Of a DNA stretch of 38,409 nt, positions 24,682-32,357 are shown piece after piece. Source of the DNA: Pseudonocardiales bacterium (GTDB taxonomy: Bacteria; Actinomycetota; Actinomycetes; Mycobacteriales; Jatrophihabitantaceae); the NCBI GenBank assembly GCA_003243915.1, contig QHCC01000173.1:1-38409 (forward strand), in the 5' to 3' direction. How positions within the stretch are numbered: position 1 is the stretch's first letter; every line of letters begins with the position of its first letter. The position numbers and the translations under genes were made by a program. The notes beneath the pieces are model-generated. The model saw only the letters and a program-made list of their open reading frames with translations. It searched no databases and had not been told where the DNA came from.

Positions 24682-25518
24682 GTGGCAGAGCCGGCTTCGG
24701 GTAGCCGCGACCTCGCGCGAGCCCCGACGCATGAGCCGCAGCACCGGTGCGCCGCATTCTTCGACGTCGACAACACGATGATGGTCGGCGCGTCGATCTT
24801 CCACTTCGCCAAGGGGATGGCCGCGCGCGACTTCTTCTCGTGGCGGGACCTGATGAGGTTCACAGCTCGCCAGACCCGCCTGCGGGTGCGTGGCGAGCGA
24901 CATGGCGACATGCACACGGCCCGGGAGTCCGCGCTGGCGTTCGTCGCCGGCAAGAGGGTGGCCGACATCATCGCGCTGGGCGAGGAGATCTACGACGAGG
25001 AGATGGCCGACAAGATCTGGTCGGGCACTTACGCCCTTGCCCGCCAGCATCTCGACTCCGGTGAGCGGGTCTGGCTGGTGACGGCGACGCCGGTCGAGTT
25101 GGCCACGATCATCGCGCGCCGCCTCACCCTCACCGGCGCCCTCGGTACCGTCTCCGAGTCGCAGGACGGCGTGTACACGGGTCGCCTCGTCGGTGAGGTC
25201 CTGCACGGCGAGGCGAAGGCGCACGCGATCCGGGCGCTGGCGGCACGTGAGGGCCTGGAGCTGTCCCGGTGCACCGCGTACTCGGACTCGATCAACGACA
25301 TCCCCATGCTGTCCCTCGTCGGGCGGGCGGTGGCGGTCAACCCCGACTCCGCGCTGCGCGCGGAGGCCAAGGACCGGGGCTGGGAGATCCGCGATTTTCG
25401 ATCCGGTCGCCGGGTCGCGCGCGTCGGCATCCCCGCCGCACTGGGGCTCAGTGCCGTGGGTGGCGCGTTCGCCGCAGGGATGGCCCTACGGCGTAGGCGA
25501 ACCCCAGCCACGACGTGA
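24682..25518 (+). CDS. HAD-IB family hydrolase (SerB/CicA-like phosphatase)
   Basis: Protein of 278 residues from the GTG at 24682 ([10 protein letters not shown]); a GTG at 24631 is the alternative. HAD motif I is FFDVDNTMM with nucleophile Asp28 and acid Asp30, motif II is LVTATP, motif III a lysine in [11 protein letters not shown], and motif [17 protein letters not shown]. The C-terminus carries one hydrophobic helix ([22 protein letters not shown]) and an RRRR tail, suggesting membrane attachment. The family dephosphorylates small molecules; mycobacterial SerB1 is the positional counterpart (from memory), but serine phosphate is not proven as substrate. It overlaps the convergent DUF2784 gene by 71 bp. 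Confidence 0.9.
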   Translation: MAEPASGSRDLARAPTHEPQHRCAAFFDVDNTMMVGASIFHFAKGMAARDFFSWRDLMRFTARQTRLRVRGERHGDMHTARESALAFVAGKRVADIIALGEEIYDEEMADKIWSGTYALARQHLDSGERVWLVTATPVELATIIARRLTLTGALGTVSESQDGVYTGRLVGEVLHGEAKAHAIRALAAREGLELSRCTAYSDSINDIPMLSLVGRAVAVNPDSALRAEAKDRGWEIRDFRSGRRVARVGIPAALGLSAVGGAFAAGMALRRRRTPATT

Positions 25519-25834
25519 CGACGACAACCCCGACGAGCGCCTGCGCCAGCCCGATGCGATCGGCCGGGAAGAGCGTGCCCCGGACGTAGATGTCGATGAA
25601 GCTGCCGCCCAGCGGCTGCTGGCCGGCCCGTTCCCGGAGGTTGTTCTGCAGCGCGGTCAGCGGGCAGGGCACCTTCGTCACGACGATGAGCACCGCCCAT
25701 ACCGCGGCGAGCACGTGCGCGACGATCGACCTGGGCCAGCGCCAGGCAAGGAATCCGCCGGAGACCAGATAGGCGAGGTAGCCGTAGTGCAGCACCACAA
25801 CGCCCTCGGCCAGCGATACCCAGACGGTGTGCAT
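25448..25834 (-). CDS. DUF2784 membrane protein
   Basis: Protein of 128 residues from an ATG at 25834. Four hydrophobic segments are visible ([35 protein letters not shown], and two near the C-terminus around [19 protein letters not shown]). The family signature [34 protein letters not shown] is present. DUF2784 proteins are small integral membrane proteins with no established function. Its last 71 bp run antisense to the end of the HAD-IB gene, and the terminal RRTRHPRH may be read-through past the usual family end. Confidence 0.88.
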   Translation of the reverse strand: MHTVWVSLAEGVVVLHYGYLAYLVSGGFLAWRWPRSIVAHVLAAVWAVLIVVTKVPCPLTALQNNLRERAGQQPLGGSFIDIYVRGTLFPADRIGLAQALVGVVVVTSWLGFAYAVGPSLRRTRHPRH

Positions 25835-25863
25835 CGGCCCTACCGCCCCACCGATCCGATCGG

Positions 25864-25962
25864 TTACTTCTTGTTTCGACGCTGGACGCGCGTCTTCTTC
25901 AGCAGCTTGCGGTGCTTCTTCTTGGCCATCCGCTTGCGCCGTTTCTTGATGACAGAACCCAT
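25864..25962 (-). CDS. bS22-type small ribosomal protein (AURKAIP1/COX24 domain)
   Basis: A 32-residue protein, too short for the ORF track: it starts [19 protein letters not shown] and ends in [13 protein letters not shown] lies 5 nt before the ATG. About half the residues are Lys or Arg. This is the conserved AURKAIP1/COX24 peptide of actinobacteria, seen in mycobacterial ribosome structures as bS22 on the 30S subunit (established knowledge). It lies between the small HTH gene and the DUF2784 gene, matching the mycobacterial order proC-HTH-bS22 from memory. Confidence 0.95.
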   Translation of the reverse strand: MGSVIKKRRKRMAKKKHRKLLKKTRVQRRNKK

Positions 25963-26056
25963 GCGAACCTCATCGGATACCCGGTGGACCGGGCGGAGTC
26001 GTCGGTGATTACCCAGGCGGATTCGCCGGGCCGGTGCTACCCGTCCGACAGACTAC

Positions 26057-26311
26057 TCAACCAGCTTCGATGAAGGCGCCGCGGAGGTAGTCGTGGACCG
26101 CCTTCTCCGGGACCCGGAAGGACCGGCCCACCCGGACAGCGGGCAGCTCCGCGCTATGCACCATCCGATACACCGTCATCTTGGAGACCCGCATGACGCC
26201 GGCCACTTCGGCCACCGTCAAGAACTTGACGTCAGCGAGCGCGGGATCGAGCGGGTGAACCCCGGCAGGATCCGCAGGCTTGCTGGCACCGCGGTCATTG
26301 GACGTGCTCAT
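26057..26311 (-). CDS. Small helix-turn-helix (excisionase/BldC-like, MerR-type) DNA-binding protein
   Basis: Protein of 84 residues from an ATG at 26311. After a disordered 28-residue N-terminus it contains KFLTVAEVAGVMRVSKMTVYRMVHSAELPAVRVGRSFRVPEKAVHDYL, a winged HTH of the HTH_17/excisionase type, related to BldC but closest in pattern to mycobacterial Rv0500A (from memory). It probably binds DNA cooperatively as a small regulator. It is not a phage excisionase in this context: there is no integrase nearby, and it sits in a conserved housekeeping cluster between proC and bS22. Targets are unknown. Confidence 0.9.
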   Translation of the reverse strand: MSTSNDRGASKPADPAGVHPLDPALADVKFLTVAEVAGVMRVSKMTVYRMVHSAELPAVRVGRSFRVPEKAVHDYLRGAFIEAG

Positions 26312-26440
26312 GCGTCACCGACACCTTCGGCACGTATCGGTGCGTCGGCTTCCCCACCGGCGAACGGGACACGCACGTGCTCGGGGGAAGAGTACCGGTA
26401 CACGTGGGGCTGGTGCGATAGTTGGCCCCCACTGTTCCCG

Positions 26441-27286
26441 TCAGCTCCGACGGTTTTGCCCGGTTATGCCGGATTTATCAGGAGTCTGGCCGGCGCCGAG
26501 TTCGCGGCTGCGGATACACGCGGCCTCGATGGCGGCCAGCAGCGCCGCGCGTACCCCGTGCACCTCCAGCTCCCGGATAGCGGCGATCGTCGTGCCGCCA
26601 GGACTGGTCACGGCCTCGCGAAGCTGCACCGGGTGTTCGCCGGAATCGCGCAGCATGACCGCAGACCCGATGGCCGTCTGCACGATCAGCTCCGCGGCGA
26701 GGGCACGCGGCAGGCCCAGCAGGATGCCCGCGTCGATCATCGCCTCGACCAGGAAGAAGAAGTAGGCGGGCCCGGATCCGGACAGCGCGGTGACGGCGTC
26801 GAGCTGGGACTCCGGGACCCGCACCACGCGCCCCACCGCGGCGAGGAGCGATTCGGCGGTGGCCAGATGCTCCTCGGTGGCGTGCGCGCCGGCCGATACC
26901 GCAGTCATCGCCTGGTCGACCAGCGCGGGGGTGTTGGGCATGCACCGCACGACCGGGACGCCGTCGGCCAGGCGCGCCTCGATGTGCTCGGTGGTGATGC
27001 CAGCCGCCACCGACACCACCACGTGCTGCGCCGCGACCACTGGACGCAGCTCACTCAGCAGGGCGTCGATGTCCTGTGGTTTCACGGCCAGGACCAGGGT
27101 GCGCGCCGCGTCGACTGCCGCGGCTACGCCGAGGGTCTGTACGCCGTAGGTGTCACGGAGGTAAGTGGCCCGCTCGGGGTGCTGCTCCGAGACGACGATG
27201 TCCGCCGGCGTGCGCTGCCCACGCAGCAGCCCCGAGAGCAGTGCCTCGCCGATCTTGCCGCCGCCGAGAATCGCCAGTCCGTCCAT
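26441..27286 (-). CDS. proC: Pyrroline-5-carboxylate reductase
   Basis: Protein of 281 residues from the ATG at 27286 with AAAGG about 9 nt upstream; the track ORF begins far upstream inside the proline dehydrogenase gene. LAILGGGKIGEALLSGLL is the NADPH-binding N-terminus, VLAVKPQDID and RCMPNTPALV follow, and the C-terminal signature is ALSGSGPAYFFFLVEAMIDAG with TSPGGTTIAAI. It reduces pyrroline-5-carboxylate to proline, the last biosynthetic step. It starts 5 bp after a proline dehydrogenase that makes the same intermediate in the opposite direction. Confidence 0.96.
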   Translation of the reverse strand: MDGLAILGGGKIGEALLSGLLRGQRTPADIVVSEQHPERATYLRDTYGVQTLGVAAAVDAARTLVLAVKPQDIDALLSELRPVVAAQHVVVSVAAGITTEHIEARLADGVPVVRCMPNTPALVDQAMTAVSAGAHATEEHLATAESLLAAVGRVVRVPESQLDAVTALSGSGPAYFFFLVEAMIDAGILLGLPRALAAELIVQTAIGSAVMLRDSGEHPVQLREAVTSPGGTTIAAIRELEVHGVRAALLAAIEAACIRSRELGAGQTPDKSGITGQNRRS

Positions 27287-27291
27287 CGTGA

Positions 27292-28242
27292 TCAGCCTTT
27301 CGAGACGAGGGAGCGGGCGAAGAACGTCAGGTTGGCCGGCCGCTCGGCCAGCCGGCGCATCAGGTAGCCGTACCACTGCGCACCGTAGGGGATGTAGACG
27401 CGCACCACGTGACCGGCGGCCGCGAGGCGGCGCTGCTCGTCGGGACGGATGCCGTAGAGGAACTGGAACTCGAACTCGTCGGATCGCCTGCGGTGGAATC
27501 TCGCGCGCTCGGCGCCGATGGCGATCAGCCGTGGATCGTGGGTGGCGAACATCGGGTAGCCGGTACCGGCGAGAAGTGCATTCATGCAGCGCACGTAGGA
27601 GCGGTCGACATCGGCGCGCTTCTGGTACGCCACGGAGGCGGGCTCCTGGTAGGCGCCCTTGCACAGCCGCACCCGGCTGCCCGCGATGGCCAGCTCACGG
27701 CAGTCATCGACCGTGCGGCGCAGGTAGGCCTGCAGGACGGCCGCGGTGTCGGGGAAGTCCGCGCGCAGTTCGGCCAGGACCCCGAGCGTGGAGTCGGTGG
27801 TGGTGTGGTCCTCCATGTCAAGGGTGACGGTGGCGCCGATCCGCTGCGCCTCGGCGCAGATCCGGCGCGCGTGCTCGAGCGCGATCTTCTCACCGTCGCC
27901 GCCCAGCGCCTGCCCGATCGCGCTCAGCTTGACGCTCACCTCGCTGCGCGCCGTCAACGGCCCCAGCCGCTCGGCCAGCCCCCCGTGCTCGAGTGCCCGC
28001 AACAGTTCGAGGTAGGCGTCCACCACGGCCTGCGCGTGCTCGCGGTCGGTGGTGTCCTCGCCGAGATGGTCGAGGGTGACCGTGAGCCCGTCGGCGATCA
28101 GGCGCTGGGCCGCGGCGACGGCCGAGGCGGTGTCCGGGCCGCCGACAAAGCGGCGGACGACGGTGCGGGAGATGGGGGCGGTCGTGACGAGGTGTTCAAC
28201 ACGCCGGTTGCGCGAGGCGGCCAGGATCGTCGAGCGGAGCAT
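27292..28242 (-). CDS. Proline dehydrogenase (monofunctional, PutB-type)
   Basis: Protein of 316 residues from the ATG at 28242 (MLRSTILAASRN); the ORF track adds 15 residues. The FAD-linked TIM barrel shows VSVKLSAIG, TLDMEDHTTT, RLCKGAYQEPASVAYQ, FATHDPRLI, EFQFLYGIRPDEQRRL and RVYIPYGAQWYGYLMRRLAERPAN, all PRODH motifs. It oxidises proline to pyrroline-5-carboxylate and passes electrons to quinone at the membrane. It is the monofunctional form, and no P5C dehydrogenase is in the window. It is the promoter-proximal gene of the proline dehydrogenase-proC pair. Confidence 0.95.
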   Translation of the reverse strand: MLRSTILAASRNRRVEHLVTTAPISRTVVRRFVGGPDTASAVAAAQRLIADGLTVTLDHLGEDTTDREHAQAVVDAYLELLRALEHGGLAERLGPLTARSEVSVKLSAIGQALGGDGEKIALEHARRICAEAQRIGATVTLDMEDHTTTDSTLGVLAELRADFPDTAAVLQAYLRRTVDDCRELAIAGSRVRLCKGAYQEPASVAYQKRADVDRSYVRCMNALLAGTGYPMFATHDPRLIAIGAERARFHRRRSDEFEFQFLYGIRPDEQRRLAAAGHVVRVYIPYGAQWYGYLMRRLAERPANLTFFARSLVSKG

Positions 28243-28330
28243 GGCAGCCAGGCTATCCAGCGCGACGCCGGGCGCGCGCCGCGGCAATGTGGCAGCAATT
28301 ACACCTTTCTCACATGTGTGAATTACTAGT

Positions 28331-28357
28331 AAAGTTGCGTTCCGAGTCGCCGGTCGC
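28331..28357 (+). promoter_or_regulatory. Possible WhiG/FliA-like promoter upstream of the surface-protein cassette
   Basis: TAAA (28331-28334), exactly 15 bp, then GCCGGTCG (28350-28357), compared with the WhiG consensus TAAA-N15-GCCGATAA: 4/4 and 5/8 matches. It lies about 75 bp before the proposed ATG at 28432, in an unusually AT-rich island. The weak -10 makes this only a candidate. Confidence 0.3.
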
Positions 28358-28431
28358 CCTTGTCGCTATTCCGGGTGATCTGCGGCTTGCGCGAAGAATC
28401 GGCTTCGCGCACTCGCCTTTGCCGGGGTCGA

Positions 28432-29430
28432 ATGGACGCACAACGACTGCCCGCCCGCGCGCGCTGGTACGGACCGTCGTCCGCCACCCGCAACGTGTCG
28501 GTGCCCAACGGTCTCGGCCCGGAACGAAGCGCCGGCCAGCACCGGGCGGCGCGCGCTCGGCAGCGGCTCGGCGCGGCCCGACGCGCAGCCGAGCCCGGCG
28601 GTGGCAGGCCTCAGGTGCTCCTGCTGACCGTGTTGACCGCTGCGTTGGCCGTCACCGCCGCCACCAGCCTCGTCCTCAGGCTCAACGCCCCGCGCCCGCC
28701 GCTCGGCGGTGCCGTGAGCGCGTCGACCCAGAAGCCGCCGCTCGTGCAGGCGGCCGAGCAGTGGCTGATGACGAATCTGCCGTACTCGGGCAAGGTCATC
28801 GCCGACGACGCGGTCCGCGCCGCCCTGATCGACTCGGGCTTCCCGCCGGCCTCGGTGACGCCGCCCGCCGGAGTGCTCGGCTGTGCCGCGGTCTCCTTCG
28901 TCGTGGTCACTGCGGCGCTCGAGGCGGCCGCGATCTCCGACGGAGCTCTGGGCCGGTGCCTGCACACCGCGCTGCCGATTGCCGTGTTCGGCACTGGAGC
29001 AACGGCGGTGCGGATCGCGCAGACCACACCGGGCGGCTCGCCGGCGCTGGCGGCCCAGCGGCGCCTGGACGCGCGCGACCGCATGGTGGCCGGCGTCGCC
29101 CTGGCCGGCAACCCGTCGGTGCGGGTCTCGGCGGGGGCACGGGCGCAGCTGAGGCTGGGCGGCCTGGACCTCCGTGCGGGCACCGTCATCGCCGTGCTCG
29201 CGGGCCACACGCTCGTACACATCACCGCCATCACCGGTGTCGCGGCAGAGCGGGCTGCCGGTCTGCCGGCTCGAACGGTCGAGCTGGCGCTCGCCGACCC
29301 GGCCGTGTTGCCGTCCGTGCTGGCCGGCTTGTCCGCACCGTTTCGGCCGAGCATGACCGTGCACACCGGTCCCCTTTCCGTTCGTCTCGTCTGGCCGTTC
29401 ACCACGGCCACCATCCCGGCTCTGCACTGA
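28432..29430 (+). CDS. Membrane-anchored extracytoplasmic protein of unknown function
   Basis: Protein of 332 residues from the ATG at 28432; the track ORF starts 24 codons earlier. A basic cytoplasmic N-terminus (about 60 residues, Arg/Ala-rich) precedes one membrane helix VLLLTVLTAALAVTAATSLVL. The outer part contains PLVQAAEQWLMTNLPYSGKVIADDAVRAALIDSGFP, which resembles the 'AxxWL..NLP..xxVLVDDxxxxDLV..G' stretch seen in some actinobacterial surface proteins and glycosyltransferase tails. The rest is alanine-rich with two Cys (LGCAAV, GRCLHT). I do not recognise an enzyme motif. It precedes a DUF4397 protein and a sortase in one apparent operon, so a cell-surface role is likely. Confidence 0.75.
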   Translation: MDAQRLPARARWYGPSSATRNVSVPNGLGPERSAGQHRAARARQRLGAARRAAEPGGGRPQVLLLTVLTAALAVTAATSLVLRLNAPRPPLGGAVSASTQKPPLVQAAEQWLMTNLPYSGKVIADDAVRAALIDSGFPPASVTPPAGVLGCAAVSFVVVTAALEAAAISDGALGRCLHTALPIAVFGTGATAVRIAQTTPGGSPALAAQRRLDARDRMVAGVALAGNPSVRVSAGARAQLRLGGLDLRAGTVIAVLAGHTLVHITAITGVAAERAAGLPARTVELALADPAVLPSVLAGLSAPFRPSMTVHTGPLSVRLVWPFTTATIPALH

Positions 29431-29447
29431 CCCACGAGGAGAATCGC

Positions 29448-30317
29448 ATGATCGCTCGAACGCTTCGCGGATCGCTGGGCGCAGCCGCCGTCGCTGGGCT
29501 GTTGCTGTCAGCGACGCCGGCCGTCTCAGCCCCGGCGGCCAGCGCAAGCACGCCCTACACACTGCTGCGCGGGGCACACTTCTCCCCCGACACTCCCGGC
29601 GTGGACGTCTACCTCACGGCGTTCTCCGGCGGCACAGCCACGCTGTGGCTCTCGAAGGTCGGCTACGGGGACGTCAGCGGTTACCACCGGGTGTCCCCGG
29701 GTCTGTACGCAGTCTCGATGCGCCCGCACGGCGCAGCGGCGTCGACGCCGGCGGCGCTGAGCTGGACCCTCACCGCCAGCCCGGGCCAGGCCTACACTGC
29801 TGCGGCCGTCGGCATGAACAAGCACCTGAAGGGCATCGTCCTTCGCGATGACCTGTCGCAGCCGCGCCATGGCAACGGCAGCGTCCGCGTCATCCAGGCA
29901 GCCAGCCAGGCGCCGCACGTCGACGTGACGGCGCAGGGTGGGCCGAGCATCGCGCGCGACACCGCCTTCGCCACCCAGACCGCATACGCCACCGTCCCAG
30001 CAGGCAGCTGGCCGATCGTCGCGCAGTCGGTGGAGAAGCCCGCGCTACAGGCTCGCGCCAATGTGTCGATATCCGCGGGCAGCATCCACACCGTTGTCGT
30101 GCTGGACGCGCCCAACGGCCGAATCGCCCTGCACACGTTGCTCGACGCAACCGGTCCGAGCACAGCGCCCGTCGGTGGGGTTCCAGCCGGCGGTGGCGCC
30201 GCAGCGGGTCGGGCGGTGGCGCCGAGCGTGTGGCTGGCGCTCGGCGTTGTCATCGCCGGCGCCCTCGTGGCGGGCACCGGGCTCGCGCTGCGCCTCGGTT
30301 CGCGGCGCCGCCGATGA
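29448..30317 (+). CDS. DUF4397 surface protein with C-terminal anchor, probable sortase substrate
   Basis: Protein of 289 residues from an ATG with GAGGAG about 6 nt upstream. It has a signal peptide (RTLRGSLGAAAVAGLLLSATPAVSAPA) and a DUF4397 domain (LLRGAHFSPDTPGVDVYLTAF, SGYHRVSPGLYAVSMRP, VRVIQAASQAPHVDV). A C-terminal PVGGVPAGGGAAA linker leads to a membrane helix (VWLALGVVIAGALVAGTGLAL) and the tail RRRR. That tripartite end looks like a cell-wall sorting signal, but there is no LPXTG; PxGGVxxGGG may be the recognised motif (inference). DUF4397 is a beta-sandwich domain of secreted proteins without a known reaction. Its stop overlaps the sortase start (ATGA). Confidence 0.88.
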   Translation: MIARTLRGSLGAAAVAGLLLSATPAVSAPAASASTPYTLLRGAHFSPDTPGVDVYLTAFSGGTATLWLSKVGYGDVSGYHRVSPGLYAVSMRPHGAAASTPAALSWTLTASPGQAYTAAAVGMNKHLKGIVLRDDLSQPRHGNGSVRVIQAASQAPHVDVTAQGGPSIARDTAFATQTAYATVPAGSWPIVAQSVEKPALQARANVSISAGSIHTVVVLDAPNGRIALHTLLDATGPSTAPVGGVPAGGGAAAGRAVAPSVWLALGVVIAGALVAGTGLALRLGSRRRR

Positions 30318-30976
30318 GCCGCTACGCCGCTGCGCATCGGGTACACAGGCGGTGGCCACCACGGGCTGCCGGGTTGGTCGTGCTCGGGACACTCATGGTC
30401 CTCGCCGGTGCAGGCTCGCTGCTGGCGCACTCGACGCGTTCGACGGCGCAGCCGAGGGCGGGTGCCGGTGCCGGTGCGTATGGCGACGCCCTGGCGGGGC
30501 CCGTGCCCGCCAGCACCCGACCGGCCGTCGCGAGCGCCACCCTGCCGATCCGGCTGCGCATCCCGTCGATCCAGGTCGACACGGCGCTTCAGCCGCTGGG
30601 GCTGCAACCGGACGGCACCCTGCAGGCTCCGAGCCAGTGGCAGGTGGCCGGATGGTTCCGTGCCGGCGTGCACCCAGGAAGCCCAGGCCCCGCGGTGATC
30701 GCGGGGCACATCGACTCGCGGTCCGGTCCGGCCGTGTTCAGTCGGCTGCACGAACTGCGCGGCGGCGAGATCGTGTTCATCACCCGCGCGGACCACAGCG
30801 TCGTGCGGTTTGTGGTCGACGACATCGCCCGCTACCGCAAGGACAACTTTCCGGCCGCGATGGTGTACGGCCCGCAACCCCTACCCGTGCTGCGGCTGAT
30901 CACCTGTACCGGCGCCTTCGACGCGCACGCGCACAGCTACCTCGAGAACCTGGTCGTGTCGGCACATCTCACCTGA
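30314..30976 (+). CDS. Class E/F-type sortase
   Basis: Protein of 220 residues from the ATG at 30314, overlapping the DUF4397 stop. A membrane helix (AAGLVVLGTLMVLAGAGSLLA) near the N-terminus leaves the catalytic domain outside. IRLRIPSIQVDTALQPLGLQPDGTL and VIAGHIDSRSGPAVFSRLHELRGGEIVF contain the catalytic histidine; LITCTGAFDAHAHSYLENLVVSAHL contains the catalytic cysteine. The arginine often seen after the Cys (as in HYRDN) reads SYLEN here, so the third catalytic residue must lie elsewhere or differ. Sortases cut a C-terminal signal and attach the protein to peptidoglycan; the neighbouring DUF4397 protein is the obvious substrate. Confidence 0.88.
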   Translation: MSRYAAAHRVHRRWPPRAAGLVVLGTLMVLAGAGSLLAHSTRSTAQPRAGAGAGAYGDALAGPVPASTRPAVASATLPIRLRIPSIQVDTALQPLGLQPDGTLQAPSQWQVAGWFRAGVHPGSPGPAVIAGHIDSRSGPAVFSRLHELRGGEIVFITRADHSVVRFVVDDIARYRKDNFPAAMVYGPQPLPVLRLITCTGAFDAHAHSYLENLVVSAHLT

Positions 30977-31151
30977 CCAGCCGTGACAGATGCGCCGGGC
31001 TCCATGGTGGGCGACGCGCGCCAGGGTGGCGACCGGCGGGACAGGCCGGCAGGCCGACGGCCGGCGGCCGGCGGCCGGCGGGACAGGCCGCACTCCATAG
31101 TCCTGGTCGGCGCCTCGTGGTCTGCCCGCATCTATGCGACGCAGGCCGGCA

Positions 31152-31263
31152 CCGGATCGTCGCCCGGCCGGTTGCTCTCGGTGCCCACCAACGCGGACCG
31201 AACTTCATGATCAACACGCCGTACACGTGCTGGTGGACATGTTCACGGGATGTGGATCAACGA
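31152..31263. repeat. Direct repeat copy 1 (112 bp)
   Basis: Begins CCGGATCGTC and ends GATGTGGATCAACGA. It contains the 20-mer core TGATCAACACGCCGTACACG at 31208, identical in copy 2. Confidence 0.85.
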
Positions 31264-31314
31264 GGACCGGGGCGCGCGAATGCGGGCAGACCACAGGGCG
31301 CGAGCATCACCCGT

Positions 31315-31425
31315 CCGGATCGTCCCCGGCCAGTTTGCTTGGCTGCCCACGAACGCGGTCAGACGTTCGTGATCAACACGCCGTACACGTGGTCGTAGGC
31401 ATGGTCACCGGATGTGGATCAACGA
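31315..31425. repeat. Direct repeat copy 2 (111 bp)
   Basis: Aligns over its full length with copy 1, with one single-base gap and scattered substitutions; the core at 31370 is identical to copy 1. Both copies end in GATGTGGATCAACGA. Confidence 0.85.
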
Positions 31426-31452
31426 CGGCCGAGCGCGCCGCCCCGCTCCGGC

Positions 31453-32328
31453 TTAGGGCTGTTCCGGGATGGGCCGCGCGGCGGCACCCGGCGCAGCGAC
31501 CAGGTGCAGGCGGCAGAAGGCGAGAGCGTCGGCCAGGTCAGCCTCACGCTCGGCGCGGTCCAGGGCGCGGCGGGTGTTGACCTCGACGATCACATGGCCG
31601 CGGAAGCCGTGCGCGGCGACGCGTTCGAGCACCTCCACACAGGGCTGAGTGCCGCGGCCGGGAATCAGGTGCTCGTCCTTGCTCAGTCCGGTCCCGTCCG
31701 CGACGTGCAGGTGAGTCAGTCGGCTGCCCATCGCCTCGAGCATCGCCAGCGCGTCGGACTGCGAGACCGCGGCGTGCGACAGGTCGAGGGTGTAGTCGCG
31801 GTAGGGCTCGTCCTCGGAGCCGACATCCCAGGTCGGCTGGTAGGCCGAGACCTCCCGCCCGCGCACGCGCAGCGGGAACATGTTCTCGACGGCGAAACGG
31901 ATGTCGGTTTCCGTCGCCAGGCGCTCGATGCCGGCCCGGAATTCGCGCGCGTACTCGCGCTGCCAGCGAAATGGCGGGTGCACGACGACGGTCTGGGCGC
32001 CGAGAAGTTCGGCGGCGAATTGAGCTTTCTGCAGCTTGACCCAAGGGTCGGTGCTCCACACCCGCTGGGTGATGATCAGGCACGGGGCGTGGATAGCCAG
32101 GATCGGCACCTGGTAATGCTCCGAGAGCCGAAGCAGGGCGTACGGGTCCTGGCTGATCGGGTCCGTCCAGACCATCACCTCGACGCCGTCGTAACCGAGC
32201 TTGGCGGCGAGTTCGAAGGCGGCCGGGGTGCCCTCCGGGTAGACAGAGGCAGTCGACAGCCCGACCTTCGCGCCGGATTCGCGCAGCGCCCTCGATGCCG
32301 TGCCAGCCTGCGGCGCGTCGGGGCTCAT
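31453..32328 (-). CDS. Sugar phosphate isomerase/epimerase-type TIM-barrel protein (AP endonuclease 2 superfamily)
   Basis: Protein of 291 residues from the ATG at 32328. It shows the xylose isomerase-like barrel pattern: [106 protein letters not shown] and [10 protein letters not shown]. The Glu, Asp and His metal-binding positions appear intact. The substrate is unknown. Mycobacterial Rv0498 is the positional counterpart (from memory). It follows the Ppx/GppA-like gene by 29 bp, so the two are probably co-transcribed. Confidence 0.9.
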   Translation of the reverse strand: MSPDAPQAGTASRALRESGAKVGLSTASVYPEGTPAAFELAAKLGYDGVEVMVWTDPISQDPYALLRLSEHYQVPILAIHAPCLIITQRVWSTDPWVKLQKAQFAAELLGAQTVVVHPPFRWQREYAREFRAGIERLATETDIRFAVENMFPLRVRGREVSAYQPTWDVGSEDEPYRDYTLDLSHAAVSQSDALAMLEAMGSRLTHLHVADGTGLSKDEHLIPGRGTQPCVEVLERVAAHGFRGHVIVEVNTRRALDRAEREADLADALAFCRLHLVAAPGAAARPIPEQP

Positions 32329-32357
32329 AGCCGCGCAGGGTAGCCGTTGGCGTACTG

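Larger units (their letters stand above)
30977..31452. repeat. Gene-free 476-bp repeat region between convergent genes
   Basis: No credible gene is present. The region holds a GGCCGGC tandem run (about 31060-31080) flanked by two copies of GGCGGGACAGGCCG (31035-31048, 31077-31090); an imperfect 112-bp direct repeat (31152-31263 and 31315-31425, spacing about 162 bp, roughly 80% identical by eye) with an invariant core TGATCAACACGCCGTACACG; and a perfect 14-bp inverted repeat TGGTCTGCCCGCAT / ATGCGGGCAGACCA (31118-31131 / 31280-31293). The open frames across it are low-complexity shadows. Confidence 0.88.

Noticed and set aside
26057-26311. Phage or plasmid excisionase
   Set aside because: The fold is excisionase-like, but there is no integrase, attachment site or other mobile gene, and the context (proC, bS22) is a conserved chromosomal group.
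28311-28318. CACATGTG palindrome as a Rex or Crp site
   Set aside because: Eight bases only, wrong half-site orientation for Rex (TGTGAA...TTCACA), and flanks do not extend the symmetry.
29938-31398. 486-residue plus-strand ORF over the DUF4397, sortase and repeat region
   Set aside because: Off-frame relative to two clear genes and low-complexity Arg/Pro/Ala; not a gene.
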